Source: Bradyrhizobium sp. WSM1743
GTDB taxonomy: Bacteria > Pseudomonadota > Alphaproteobacteria > Rhizobiales > Xanthobacteraceae
Reading direction: 5' to 3'
NCBI RefSeq assembly: GCF_000473065.1
Contig: NZ_AXAZ01000057.1
Location: forward strand, 6,085 to 56,121
Length of the DNA: 50,037 nt
Shown: piece by piece, positions 35,134 through 42,603 of the stretch
Layout of the letters: the number at the start of each line of letters is the position of its first letter
How positions within the stretch are numbered: position 1 is the first letter of the stretch
Notes under the pieces: model-generated
Seen by the model: the letters and a program-made list of their open reading frames with translations, nothing else
Database searches by the model: none
Told to the model about the DNA's origin: nothing
Made by a program: the position numbers and the translations under genes

Positions 35134-36105
35134 TTACTTCGTGTCCTGGATACGCTTGACGAGGCTCTGCAGCTTCTCATCGCCGGCGAACTTCTGGTAC
35201 ACCGGCTTCATCGCGTCGACGAATTCCGCCTTGTTGGCGATCGTGACGACCTGAACGCCGGCCGCCTCGACGGTCTTGCGGGCAGCCTGCTCGCGCTCGT
35301 CCCAGAGCTTGCGCATGACGGGCACCGATTCCTTGGCTGCCTTGCGGATCATGGCCTGATCGTCCTTGCTCAGCGTGTCCCAGACCTTCTTCGACATGAC
35401 GAGAACTTCGGGAGCGAGGGAGTGTTCGGTGATGTTGTAAAACTTGGCGGCCTCGAAGTGACGCGAGGATTCGTAGGACGGCCAGTTGTTCTCGGCAGCG
35501 TCGACGAGGCCGGTCTTGAGCGCGGTGTAGACCTCGCCATACGGCATCGGCGTCGGGTTGGCCCCGAGGCTCTGGATCATGCCGACCCACAGGTCGGACT
35601 GCTGGACGCGGATCTTCAGGCCCTTGAGGTCGGCGAGCGACTTGACCGGTGCCTTGACGGTGTAGATCGAGCGCGCGCCGCTGTCGTAATAGGCAAGGCC
35701 GACCAGGCCTGCGGGCTCCAAGGCTGCCAGGATTTCATCGCCGATCGGCCCGTCGAGGACGGTGCGCATATGCTGCGTATCCCGGAAGACGAAGGGCAGG
35801 CACAACGCGATGGTCTCAGGCACGAAATTGTTCAGTGGCGATGCGTTGATCCGCATCATGTCGAGCGCGCCGATCTTGAGTTGCTCGATCGTGTCCTTTT
35901 CCGAGCCCAGGGCGCCGTTCGGAAACACCTTCACGCCGAGCTTGCCGCCGCTCGCCGCCGCGAGCTGCTTGCCCATGAACTTGACGGCCTCGACGGTCGG
36001 GTAATCGGCGGGGTGGACGTCGGCGGAGCGGAAATCGCGTGCGGTCGCCAGGGGCGCTGAGACCGCCAGTGCAACGGCTGTGATGATACCGGTGAGCGTC
36101 TTCAT
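35134..36105 (-). CDS. dctP: TRAP transporter substrate-binding protein (DctP)
   Basis: A 323-residue periplasmic receptor. The signal peptide is MKTLTGIITAVALAVSAPLA, with cleavage before the ARDFRSAD region. The DctP fold is shown by KLGVKVFPNGALGSEKDTIE, an arginine-bearing LKGLKIRVQQSDLWVGMI and GLVDAAENNWPSYESSRHFE. These segments bind a carboxylate in relatives. GGAGGAAAG precedes the start. It is the first gene of the dctPQM-SDR group and lies opposite the cyclase gene. Confidence 0.92.
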   Translation of the reverse strand: MKTLTGIITAVALAVSAPLATARDFRSADVHPADYPTVEAVKFMGKQLAAASGGKLGVKVFPNGALGSEKDTIEQLKIGALDMMRINASPLNNFVPETIALCLPFVFRDTQHMRTVLDGPIGDEILAALEPAGLVGLAYYDSGARSIYTVKAPVKSLADLKGLKIRVQQSDLWVGMIQSLGANPTPMPYGEVYTALKTGLVDAAENNWPSYESSRHFEAAKFYNITEHSLAPEVLVMSKKVWDTLSKDDQAMIRKAAKESVPVMRKLWDEREQAARKTVEAAGVQVVTIANKAEFVDAMKPVYQKFAGDEKLQSLVKRIQDTK

Positions 36106-36409
36106 CTGGGCTTTCCTCCTGGTCGATTGGATTGATTATATCGTTGTCGGGCCGGCTGCAGGCCGCCTTGGGTCGCTCCACTTCAGGTGCGAAGTCAAGC
36201 GCCAATGTCGTCCCTAGGGCGGGCGGCATTTTCTGTCCAAGCCAAATCCGGCATTGATCGATGCAAGAGTTGCATCGATCAATTCTTAGCGCAACTCGCA
36301 TTATGGTGGGTATGGCGGGCCGGCTCGACGTCGCCAGCCCGTGACTTGACGGCTCCAATGGCGGCCCCTCAAGATGTTCGAGACAGCAGGCCATTTCGAG
36401 GGAATGCCC
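36106..36409. promoter_or_regulatory. Divergent control region between dctP and the cyclase gene
   Basis: Three hundred bases without a gene separate two divergent operons. The middle is AT-rich and holds the 31-bp palindrome reported separately. Both transcripts probably start here and share one regulator that is not encoded in the immediate vicinity. Confidence 0.5.
36253..36283. promoter_or_regulatory. 31-bp perfect palindrome, candidate operator
   Basis: ATTGATCGATGCA and TGCATCGATCAAT are exact inverted copies around AGAGT. A second, overlapping pair (GAGTTGC at 36267, GCAACTC at 36291) uses the spacer. The site is central in the dctP/cyclase divergent region. A dimeric repressor such as a GntR, LacI or IclR protein would fit, but this is inferred. 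Confidence 0.6.
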
Positions 36410-37186
36410 ATGCCGCGGAAGCTGATCGATATCTCGGTGCCGCTCGCAAACGAGGTGACCGCCGATCCGCCCGGCAATCACCCGACGATCCAGTATATCG
36501 ATCACCAGCAGGGCCTGCCGCGCATGCTGCAGTTCTTCGACGGCCTCAAGGCGGAAGACCTTCCGGACGGCCAGGGCTGGGCCGTCGAGCAGGTCTCACT
36601 ATCCACCCACAACGGCACCCATCTCGATGCGCCCTGGCACTTCCACCCGACCATGAATCGCGGCGAGCGATCATGGACCATCGATGAGGTGCCGCTGGAT
36701 TGGTGCTTTCAGCCCGGCGTGAAGCTCGACTTTCGGCATCTGCCCGATGGCTACGTGGCGAGTGCCGAGGATGTCGAGAAGGAGCTGAAGCGCATCGGAC
36801 ACACGCTGTCGCCGCTGGAGATCGTCGTCATCAACACCAGCGCCGGCGCAAAATTCGGTACGGCCGATTACGTCAATTCCGGCTGCGGCATGGGCTATGA
36901 GGCCACCATGTATCTGCTCGAACGCGGCGTGCGGCTGACCGGCACCGACGGCTGGAGCTGGGATGCGCCGTTCGTCTACACCGCGAAGAAATATGCCGAA
37001 ACAAAAAATGCCGGCCTGATCTGGGAGGGCCATAAGGCGGGACGGCACATCGGCTATTGCCATCTCGAGAAGCTGCACAATCTCGACCAGCTGCCTGCGA
37101 CCGGATTCACGATCTCGTGCTTTCCGGTGAAGATCGAGCGCGCCTCCGCTGGCTGGACCCGCGCCGTCGCCATCATCGATAGCTAG
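36410..37186 (+). CDS. Cyclase family protein (kynurenine formamidase-like metal hydrolase)
   Basis: A 258-residue enzyme of the cyclase/KynB family. The metal-binding signature HNGTHLDAPWHF is near residue 65, and a GAKFGTADYVNSGCGMGYEA segment follows. The family includes arylformamidases, isatin hydrolase and cyclic-amide or lactone hydrolases. The start at 36410 has GAGGGA upstream; 36404 and 36374 are in-frame alternatives. Being divergent from a TRAP-SDR group suggests it degrades the same imported compound. There is no tryptophan pathway nearby, so a KynB role is not favoured. Confidence 0.88.
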   Translation: MPRKLIDISVPLANEVTADPPGNHPTIQYIDHQQGLPRMLQFFDGLKAEDLPDGQGWAVEQVSLSTHNGTHLDAPWHFHPTMNRGERSWTIDEVPLDWCFQPGVKLDFRHLPDGYVASAEDVEKELKRIGHTLSPLEIVVINTSAGAKFGTADYVNSGCGMGYEATMYLLERGVRLTGTDGWSWDAPFVYTAKKYAETKNAGLIWEGHKAGRHIGYCHLEKLHNLDQLPATGFTISCFPVKIERASAGWTRAVAIIDS

Positions 37187-37228
37187 CGCGTGATGAGATC
37201 AGTTCGATCGCTACAACGGAGGTGCACT

Positions 37229-37403
37229 CCCTCTCCCGCTTGAGGGAGAGGGCTGGGGAGAGGGCCGCGATGGGAGAACCCCCTTGAGGAGAAAGCCCTC
37301 ACCCGCGCCGGAGCCTGTCATCGGGCGCGCTGCTGGCGCGACCCGGTGGGCGCGACCTCTCCCGCAAGCGGGAGAGGTTGCACCGAGCCCGCGGCAATCG
37401 ATT
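37229..37403. repeat. Intergenic hairpin repeat, copy 3
   Basis: CCTCTCCCGCTTGAGGGAGAGG opens the element and CTCTCCCGCAAGCGGGAGAGG closes it near 37377. AAAGCCCTCACCCGCGC is inside. It closely matches copy 2, including the shared AGCCCGCGGCAAT tail, and lies between the converging cyclase and Crp/Fnr genes. Confidence 0.75.
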
Positions 37404-37416
37404 CAAGCAGACGCCG

Positions 37417-38145
37417 TCACGCGCCGTCGAGGCCGCTCTCGGCGAGCTCGCGCAGCGCGTCGGTATCCAGCACGACGATGGCGCCGTGCTCGAGGCGGAC
37501 CCAGTTACGGCCGGCCCAGGCACGCAATTGCTTGTTGATGCTCTCGCGCGTCATCCCGACCATCTCGCTGATCTCCTGCTGCGTGATGGCGAGCGTGCCG
37601 CTGCCGGAATCGAGCTTGCGCTCTTCGGTGAGACCCAGCAGCGCACTCGCAAGCCGGCCCGGCAGATTTTGGAGGATCACCTGCTCGACCTGCTGACTGG
37701 TCCAGCGCAGACGCGCGCACAGCAGCTCGATGAATTTCATCGCCAGCGCCGGCTGGCTCTTCACGAAGGGCAGGAAGTCCCGGCGATCGATGACGTAGAG
37801 CTCGCAATTGGTGTTGGCGGTCGCATCCGCTGACCTGGGGGCGCCGTCGAGCACCGCGATCTCGCCGAAAATTTCTCCCGGACCAATCAGATTGAGGATG
37901 GCGTTCCGTCCATCGGGCGACGAAGAGGAAATCTTTACTGTCCCCGCGATCACCGCGAACAGACTGTTGCCGGGATCGCCCTTGGCGGCGATCGTTGCGC
38001 CGCGCTTGACCGAGGTGTGCTTGGCGTAGCGGCAGAGTTGATCGAGCGCCTCCGGCTCCAGATCCGCGAAGATCGGGTGCTTGCGCAGGACCGATAGTTT
38101 GTTGCCCGCCGACTGTCGGGGGTCGCCGGTCTTGTCCTGAGGCAC
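37417..38145 (-). CDS. Crp/Fnr family transcriptional regulator
   Basis: A 242-residue regulator. The cyclic-nucleotide-binding-like domain runs from FADLEPEALDQLCRYAKHTS through GPGEIFGEIAVLDGAPRSAD. The C-terminal helix-turn-helix is ITQQEISEMVGMTRESINKQ. No FNR-type cysteine quartet is present at the N-terminus, so oxygen sensing through an Fe-S cluster is unlikely. Its neighbours include a protein acetyltransferase and a FixK/FNR-box operon. Whether it binds that box is unknown. It lies opposite the cyclase gene. Confidence 0.9.
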   Translation of the reverse strand: MPQDKTGDPRQSAGNKLSVLRKHPIFADLEPEALDQLCRYAKHTSVKRGATIAAKGDPGNSLFAVIAGTVKISSSSPDGRNAILNLIGPGEIFGEIAVLDGAPRSADATANTNCELYVIDRRDFLPFVKSQPALAMKFIELLCARLRWTSQQVEQVILQNLPGRLASALLGLTEERKLDSGSGTLAITQQEISEMVGMTRESINKQLRAWAGRNWVRLEHGAIVVLDTDALRELAESGLDGA

Positions 38146-38486
38146 GCCGCGGGGCTCCTAAGACTACGAGGCAGTGGGTTCCTGCGTAGTCAACGATAAC
38201 AGGCTTTTCAACCGGAAAGCACGCGCACGATTTGAGGCAAATGCCACGAAAAGGCCGCGGTAAAGTCGGAAGTTTGCATCCGAAGGATGCGCCGATGCGT
38301 CTCGGTCGATGCAAAGTTGCAGGCAGCGCAAGCCGAGATTGCGTTGAGACGCTGCCGAACGCCAGCGCCCGCTTCGGCGAACATCGGCCGTCGGACAGCT
38401 CGTTGAGGGCGACCATCCGCTCACGCCAGCCGAGCAGAAAGGTCGCAACCTTCTCGTCGGCCGAGGCGCGCTCCTAGCTGACGCGC
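38146..38486. other. Intergenic stretch with a broken regulator fragment
   Basis: No intact gene is visible. Apart from the Fnr-like fragment described separately (38394-38473), nothing recognisable is present. The stretch should also hold the promoter of the Crp/Fnr gene, which I cannot pinpoint. Confidence 0.45.
38394..38473 (-). pseudogene. Fragment of an Fnr/FixK-like regulator
   Basis: About 27 codons read ERASADEKVATFLLGWRERM and on to ALNELSDGR. This fits the linker between effector and DNA-binding domains of Fnr/FixK proteins (RAEEKVAAFLL in relatives). It begins right after a stop codon and loses family similarity after LSDGR. Probably a relic of a second Crp/Fnr gene. Confidence 0.4.
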
Positions 38487-41180
38487 TTAGAGCTTTAGCC
38501 TGACGTCGCAAATATCAGGCTCGGCCGGGTCCGGCTTGACCTCGAAGCCGAGCTGCCGGCACATGTCGAGCATCACCGTGTTCTCCTGGAGCACGTCGCC
38601 CGATATGGTCTTCAACCCTTCCGACCGCGCGTAGTCGATGATCAGCTGCATGAGAGTCCAGCCGAGCCCCCTGCCCTTGAGATCGGACCGCAGCAGGATC
38701 GCGTATTCGCCGCTCTCGTAGATCGAGTCCGAATGGAGCCGGACGACGCCGACCATTTCGCCGGTGGCCTCGTCGAATGCGATGAAGGCCATCGCGCGTG
38801 CATAGTCGAGCTGGGTCAGGCGTGCGATGAACTCGTGGGTGAACTCCTTCATCGGTGCGAAGAAGCGCAGGCGAAGGTCGTGCGGCGTGACGTGACGCAG
38901 GAATTCGTGGATGGTCGGCTCGTCCTCGGGGCGCATGGGCCGCACGAAGATGCGCCAGTCGTCCTTGAGCTTGAGGCGCCGCTCCCATTGCGACGGATAG
39001 GCGCGAACGGCGAAATTGGCCGGGCCGGAGCCGGCGAACTTCCGCCGCGGCGGCCCGACCGCGACGCGGGCATCCACCGCGGTCACGCCGGCTTCGTCCG
39101 CCAGCAGCGGATTGATGTCGAATTCGTGGATCTCGGGAATGTCGGCCGCCATCTGCGCGAGCTTGACCAGCACCATGGCGACGGCGTCTTGCTTGACCGC
39201 CGGCACATCACGGTAGGCCTTTAGCAGCCGCGACACGCGCGTGCGGTCGATCAGGTCGCGGGCCAGTTGCAGATCGAGCGGCGGCAGCGCAAGCGCCTTG
39301 TCGTTGATGATCTCCACCGCCGTTCCGCCCCGGCCGAAAACGACCACCGTGCCGAAGGTCGGATCGTCGGCGAGACCCAGGATCAGCTCGCGGGCCTTTG
39401 CCTTGACGACCATCGCCTGGACGATGACGCCGCCGATGCGGGCTTCCGGACGCAGCTTCTTCGCCCGCGCAAGAATGCCCGTGGCGGCCTCTCGCACGGC
39501 TTCAGGCGTGGTCAGGTTGAGCATGACGCCGCCGACATCGGATTTGTGGATGATGTCGCGCGACATGATCTTCAACACGACGGTGCCGCCCTGTGCGAAG
39601 ATATCCTTCGCATAGGCCACCGCCTGCTCGACATCGGTTGCCGCATAGGTCGGCACCATCGCGATGTCATAGGCTTCGAGCAGGTGCTTGATCTCGACAG
39701 GCTCGAGCCATTCACGACCGTCCGCGATCGCGGCGGCGACGATCTCTCTCGCCCCCTGGGCGTCCGGAACGAACGTATCGGGCATCGCGGGAGGCACCTG
39801 GCTCAGCTCCTCCACCACTTCGCGGTGCCGGACCAGATGCATGAAGCCGCGCACGGCATCGTCCTCGGTGGGATAGTTCGGCACACCGGCGCCGGAGAGT
39901 GCCTGAATGATGTGCTGATCGGCCCCAACCCAGGCCGCCAATACGGGCTTCGCCCATCGGCGGTGCTGCTCGCGGTATTTGCCGACGAGCTCCGTCACGG
40001 TCGTCGCGATCTCGGCGGCAGAGGCGATCGCCGTTTGCACGTTGAGGACGAGGACAGCGTCATTGTCGCGATCGGCCAGCAGTTCCTCCAGTGCCGCCGC
40101 GTAGCGCGAGGCGTCGGCGTCGCCGACGATGTCGACGGGATTTGCACCGGACCAGGTCGGCGGCAGCGCCGCATCGAGCTTCTTGCGCGCCTCGGCCGAG
40201 ATGGTCGCCGAAACTCCGCCGAGCTCGACCAATCGATCGACGGCGAGGACGCCGATGCCGCCACCGTTGGTCAGGATGGCGAGACGCTTTCCAGTCGGCG
40301 ATTCGACACGGCCCAGTGTCTCGGCACAATCGAACAGCTCACGCAGATCGGACACCCGCAGCACACCCGCGCGGCGGAACGCCGCATCGTACACGGCGTC
40401 GGCGCCGGCAAGCGCGCCGGTATGCGTGGCAGCGGCCTTCGCACCCTGCGCCATGCGGCCGGACTTCACCACGACGACAGGCTTCACGCGCGCGGCAGCG
40501 CGCGCGGCCGACATGAACTTGCGCGCGTCCTTGATGGCCTCGATGTAGAGCAGGATCGCGCGGGTCTTGTGGTCCATCGCGAAATGGTCGAGCAGGTCGG
40601 CAATGTCGACGTCGATCTGGTCACCGATCGAGACGATGCCGGAGAAGCCGACGCCGCGCTGCGCGGCCCAGTCCACCATGCCGGCGGCAATCGCGCCGGA
40701 TTGCGAGATCAGCGCGAGGTTGCCCGCTCCCGGCATGTGCGCGGCGAAACTGGCGTTCAGACTGACGCCTGGCATCATGATGCCGAGGCAGTTCGGCCCG
40801 ATCAGCCGCATGCCGTGTTTGCGGGCAGCCGCGCTTGTAGCCTCATGCAGCGATCCCGGTCCCTGACCGAGCCCGGCCGAGACGATCAGCGCGCCCGCAG
40901 ACCCGCGATGCCCGGCTTGGTCGACAATGTCTGGAACCTCGCTCGCGGGCGCGGTGATGACCACGAGCTCGGGCACGAAGTCCAATCTGTCCAGGCTCCT
41001 CACCGCCGCAACGCCGCCGATCTCGGCATGGCGCGGATTAACGAGGCCAAACTGCCCCTTGAATTCGGCCTTGCGAATGTTCTCCAGGACGGCACGTCCC
41101 ACCGACGCCGGACGGGCGCTCGCCCCGACCAGCGCAACTGAGCGCGGCGACAGCAGGATGTTCAGACGATAGATTGACAT
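38487..41180 (-). CDS. Pat-type protein acetyltransferase: acyl-CoA synthetase (NDP-forming) fused to GNAT
   Basis: An 897-residue protein. The domain order is: CoA-binding Rossmann domain (LSPRSVALVGASARPASVGR), succinyl-CoA-ligase-like domains (ALISQSGAIAAGMVDWAAQR, VVVKSGRMAQGAKAAATHTG), an ATP-grasp part (DAQGAREIVAAAIADGREWL, VVFGRGGTAVEIINDKAL), and a C-terminal GNAT domain (FVRPMRPEDEPTIHEFLRHV, LLRSDLKGRGLGWTLMQLII). PatZ/YfiQ of enterobacteria has this layout and size and acetylates lysines of acetyl-CoA synthetase and other proteins. The start at 41180 is used because longer forms read through the broken uspA gene upstream. A FixK/FNR box lies about 320 bases upstream. Confidence 0.9.
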   Translation of the reverse strand: MSIYRLNILLSPRSVALVGASARPASVGRAVLENIRKAEFKGQFGLVNPRHAEIGGVAAVRSLDRLDFVPELVVITAPASEVPDIVDQAGHRGSAGALIVSAGLGQGPGSLHEATSAAARKHGMRLIGPNCLGIMMPGVSLNASFAAHMPGAGNLALISQSGAIAAGMVDWAAQRGVGFSGIVSIGDQIDVDIADLLDHFAMDHKTRAILLYIEAIKDARKFMSAARAAARVKPVVVVKSGRMAQGAKAAATHTGALAGADAVYDAAFRRAGVLRVSDLRELFDCAETLGRVESPTGKRLAILTNGGGIGVLAVDRLVELGGVSATISAEARKKLDAALPPTWSGANPVDIVGDADASRYAAALEELLADRDNDAVLVLNVQTAIASAAEIATTVTELVGKYREQHRRWAKPVLAAWVGADQHIIQALSGAGVPNYPTEDDAVRGFMHLVRHREVVEELSQVPPAMPDTFVPDAQGAREIVAAAIADGREWLEPVEIKHLLEAYDIAMVPTYAATDVEQAVAYAKDIFAQGGTVVLKIMSRDIIHKSDVGGVMLNLTTPEAVREAATGILARAKKLRPEARIGGVIVQAMVVKAKARELILGLADDPTFGTVVVFGRGGTAVEIINDKALALPPLDLQLARDLIDRTRVSRLLKAYRDVPAVKQDAVAMVLVKLAQMAADIPEIHEFDINPLLADEAGVTAVDARVAVGPPRRKFAGSGPANFAVRAYPSQWERRLKLKDDWRIFVRPMRPEDEPTIHEFLRHVTPHDLRLRFFAPMKEFTHEFIARLTQLDYARAMAFIAFDEATGEMVGVVRLHSDSIYESGEYAILLRSDLKGRGLGWTLMQLIIDYARSEGLKTISGDVLQENTVMLDMCRQLGFEVKPDPAEPDICDVRLKL

Positions 41181-41249
41181 GGAAGCAAATGCGCTTGGTC
41201 GGCGGCGGTTCCGATGGTTGACGATCAGGCCGGAAGAAGAAGGAGCCCA

Positions 41250-41448
41250 ATGTGAGATCATAACCCAGCAGGGTGGCTGGCCAATGACGGTCTTTGTCAC
41301 ACCGCCCCATACGATCTCGTTCAGGCGCGAATGATGATAGGCGCCCATCACGATCGCATCGATGCCATGGGAATTCGCCCTCGATCGCAACCAGGGTTGG
41401 CCCGCGCGGCTGGCCGACAAGGGGCAGAAAGACGTCCTTGATGGGCAT
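41250..41448 (-). pseudogene. Universal stress protein (UspA) gene with internal deletion
   Basis: The first codons from 41448 read MPIKDVFLPLVGQPRGPTLV, a typical rhizobial UspA start. About 25 codons later the UspA C-terminus appears in another frame: HGIDAIVMGAYHHSRLNEIV then TKTVIGQPPCWVMISH, which is the usual end. The whole middle of the protein is missing, so only about 66 codons remain. The remnant lies directly downstream of the FixK/FNR box, as intact usp genes of the low-oxygen regulon often do. Confidence 0.7.
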
Positions 41449-41495
41449 CGGAATTCTCCTCAATCACCACAATAGGCCGGCTCACGTCGAGACGC

Positions 41496-41509
41496 TTGAT
41501 CCCCGTCAA
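41496..41509. promoter_or_regulatory. FixK/FNR box
   Basis: TTGATCCCCGTCAA matches the TTGA-N6-TCAA consensus of FixK2/FNR sites exactly. It lies between the minus-strand uspA remnant/pat gene and the plus-strand dehydrogenase-kinase-CHAD genes. It could activate either direction under low oxygen. The distance to the dehydrogenase start is compatible with a class II site and a leader of about 75 bases. Confidence 0.7.
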
Positions 41510-41619
41510 GGCAGAGGAAACTCCGTCCGGTCGCCCGGGAACAGGCATTGACCGACGTGGACTGGCCGCTGGGTCATTCTATGAATAACTCAATCGGAGC
41601 GGTTCGCCCGGAGAGACTC

Positions 41620-42603
41620 ATGCGTGCGATGGTGTTGTCGGCCCCACGAGCACGGCTCCAGATGGAGGAGCGGCCTGACCCGATGCCGGGCGAGGGTCAG
41701 ATCCGGGTGAAGATCAGCGCCTGCGGCGTATGCCGGACCGATCTTCATCTCGTCGATGCCGAACTGCCCGATATTCGCTATCCGATCGTGCCTGGCCACG
41801 AGATCGTCGGCCGGGTCGATCTCGTAGGCCCGAATGTGGCAACACATGCGTCTGGCGACCGGGTCGGCATTCCCTGGCTCGGCTTCACCTGCGGAAAGTG
41901 TCGCTTCTGCCGGGAGGGCATGGAAAATCTGTGTGACGCCCCGCTGTTCACCGGCTTCACGCGCGACGGCGGCTACGCAACCCACACAATCGCCGACGCA
42001 CGCTACGCCTTTCCGCTCGGTGAGGCCGGCAGCGACGTGGAGATTGCGCCTCTGCTGTGCGCAGGGCTGATCGGCTGGCGCTCGCTGGTCCTGGCCGGCC
42101 ACGCCGACAGGCTCGGCCTCTATGGCTTTGGCGCGGCCGGCCACATCATCGCGCAAGTCGCGGTTTGGCAGGGACGATCCGTCCATGCATTCACGCGACG
42201 CGGCGACGCAACTGCACAAGACCTTGCGCGTCGCCTCGGCGCGGTCTGGGCCGGGTCATCGGACCAAATGCCGGACGAGCCGCTCGATGCCGCCATCATT
42301 TACGCACCGGCCGGCGAGCTTGTCCCGGCCGCGTTGCGCGCCGTCCGCAAAGGCGGTCGCGTCGTATGCGCCGGCATCCACATGACCGACATTCCAAGTT
42401 TTCCGTATGACTTGCTCTGGCAGGAACGGCAGCTGGTCTCGGTCGCCAATCTGACCCGGCAGGATGGCCTCGATTTTCTAAAGATCGCTCGGCAAGCCGG
42501 CGTGCGCACCGAGACGACGGCGTTTCCGCTCGATCAGGCCAACGAGGCTCTGAGCATGCTGCGGAACGGCCAGATCCTCGGCGCGGCCGTGCTGACGCCC
42601 TGA
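41620..42603 (+). CDS. Zinc-dependent alcohol dehydrogenase
   Basis: A 327-residue medium-chain dehydrogenase. The catalytic zinc ligands are in CGVCRTDLHLVD and VPGHEIVGRV, and the structural zinc cysteines in CGKCRFCREGMENLCDAP. The nucleotide loop is GLYGFGAAGHIIAQ. The ATG at 41620 (MRAMVLSAPRARLQMEERPD) has GGAGAG upstream and gives the usual family length; 41581 would add 13 residues and a TTG at 41548 is unlikely. It follows a FixK/FNR box and overlaps the kinase gene by one base. Likely use is alcohol or aldehyde turnover under low oxygen. Confidence 0.88.
   Translation: MRAMVLSAPRARLQMEERPDPMPGEGQIRVKISACGVCRTDLHLVDAELPDIRYPIVPGHEIVGRVDLVGPNVATHASGDRVGIPWLGFTCGKCRFCREGMENLCDAPLFTGFTRDGGYATHTIADARYAFPLGEAGSDVEIAPLLCAGLIGWRSLVLAGHADRLGLYGFGAAGHIIAQVAVWQGRSVHAFTRRGDATAQDLARRLGAVWAGSSDQMPDEPLDAAIIYAPAGELVPAALRAVRKGGRVVCAGIHMTDIPSFPYDLLWQERQLVSVANLTRQDGLDFLKIARQAGVRTETTAFPLDQANEALSMLRNGQILGAAVLTP

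Noticed and set aside
39267..41141. A 624-codon plus-strand frame opposite the Pat-type gene
   Set aside because: Antisense shadow; Pat domains on the minus strand account for the whole stretch.
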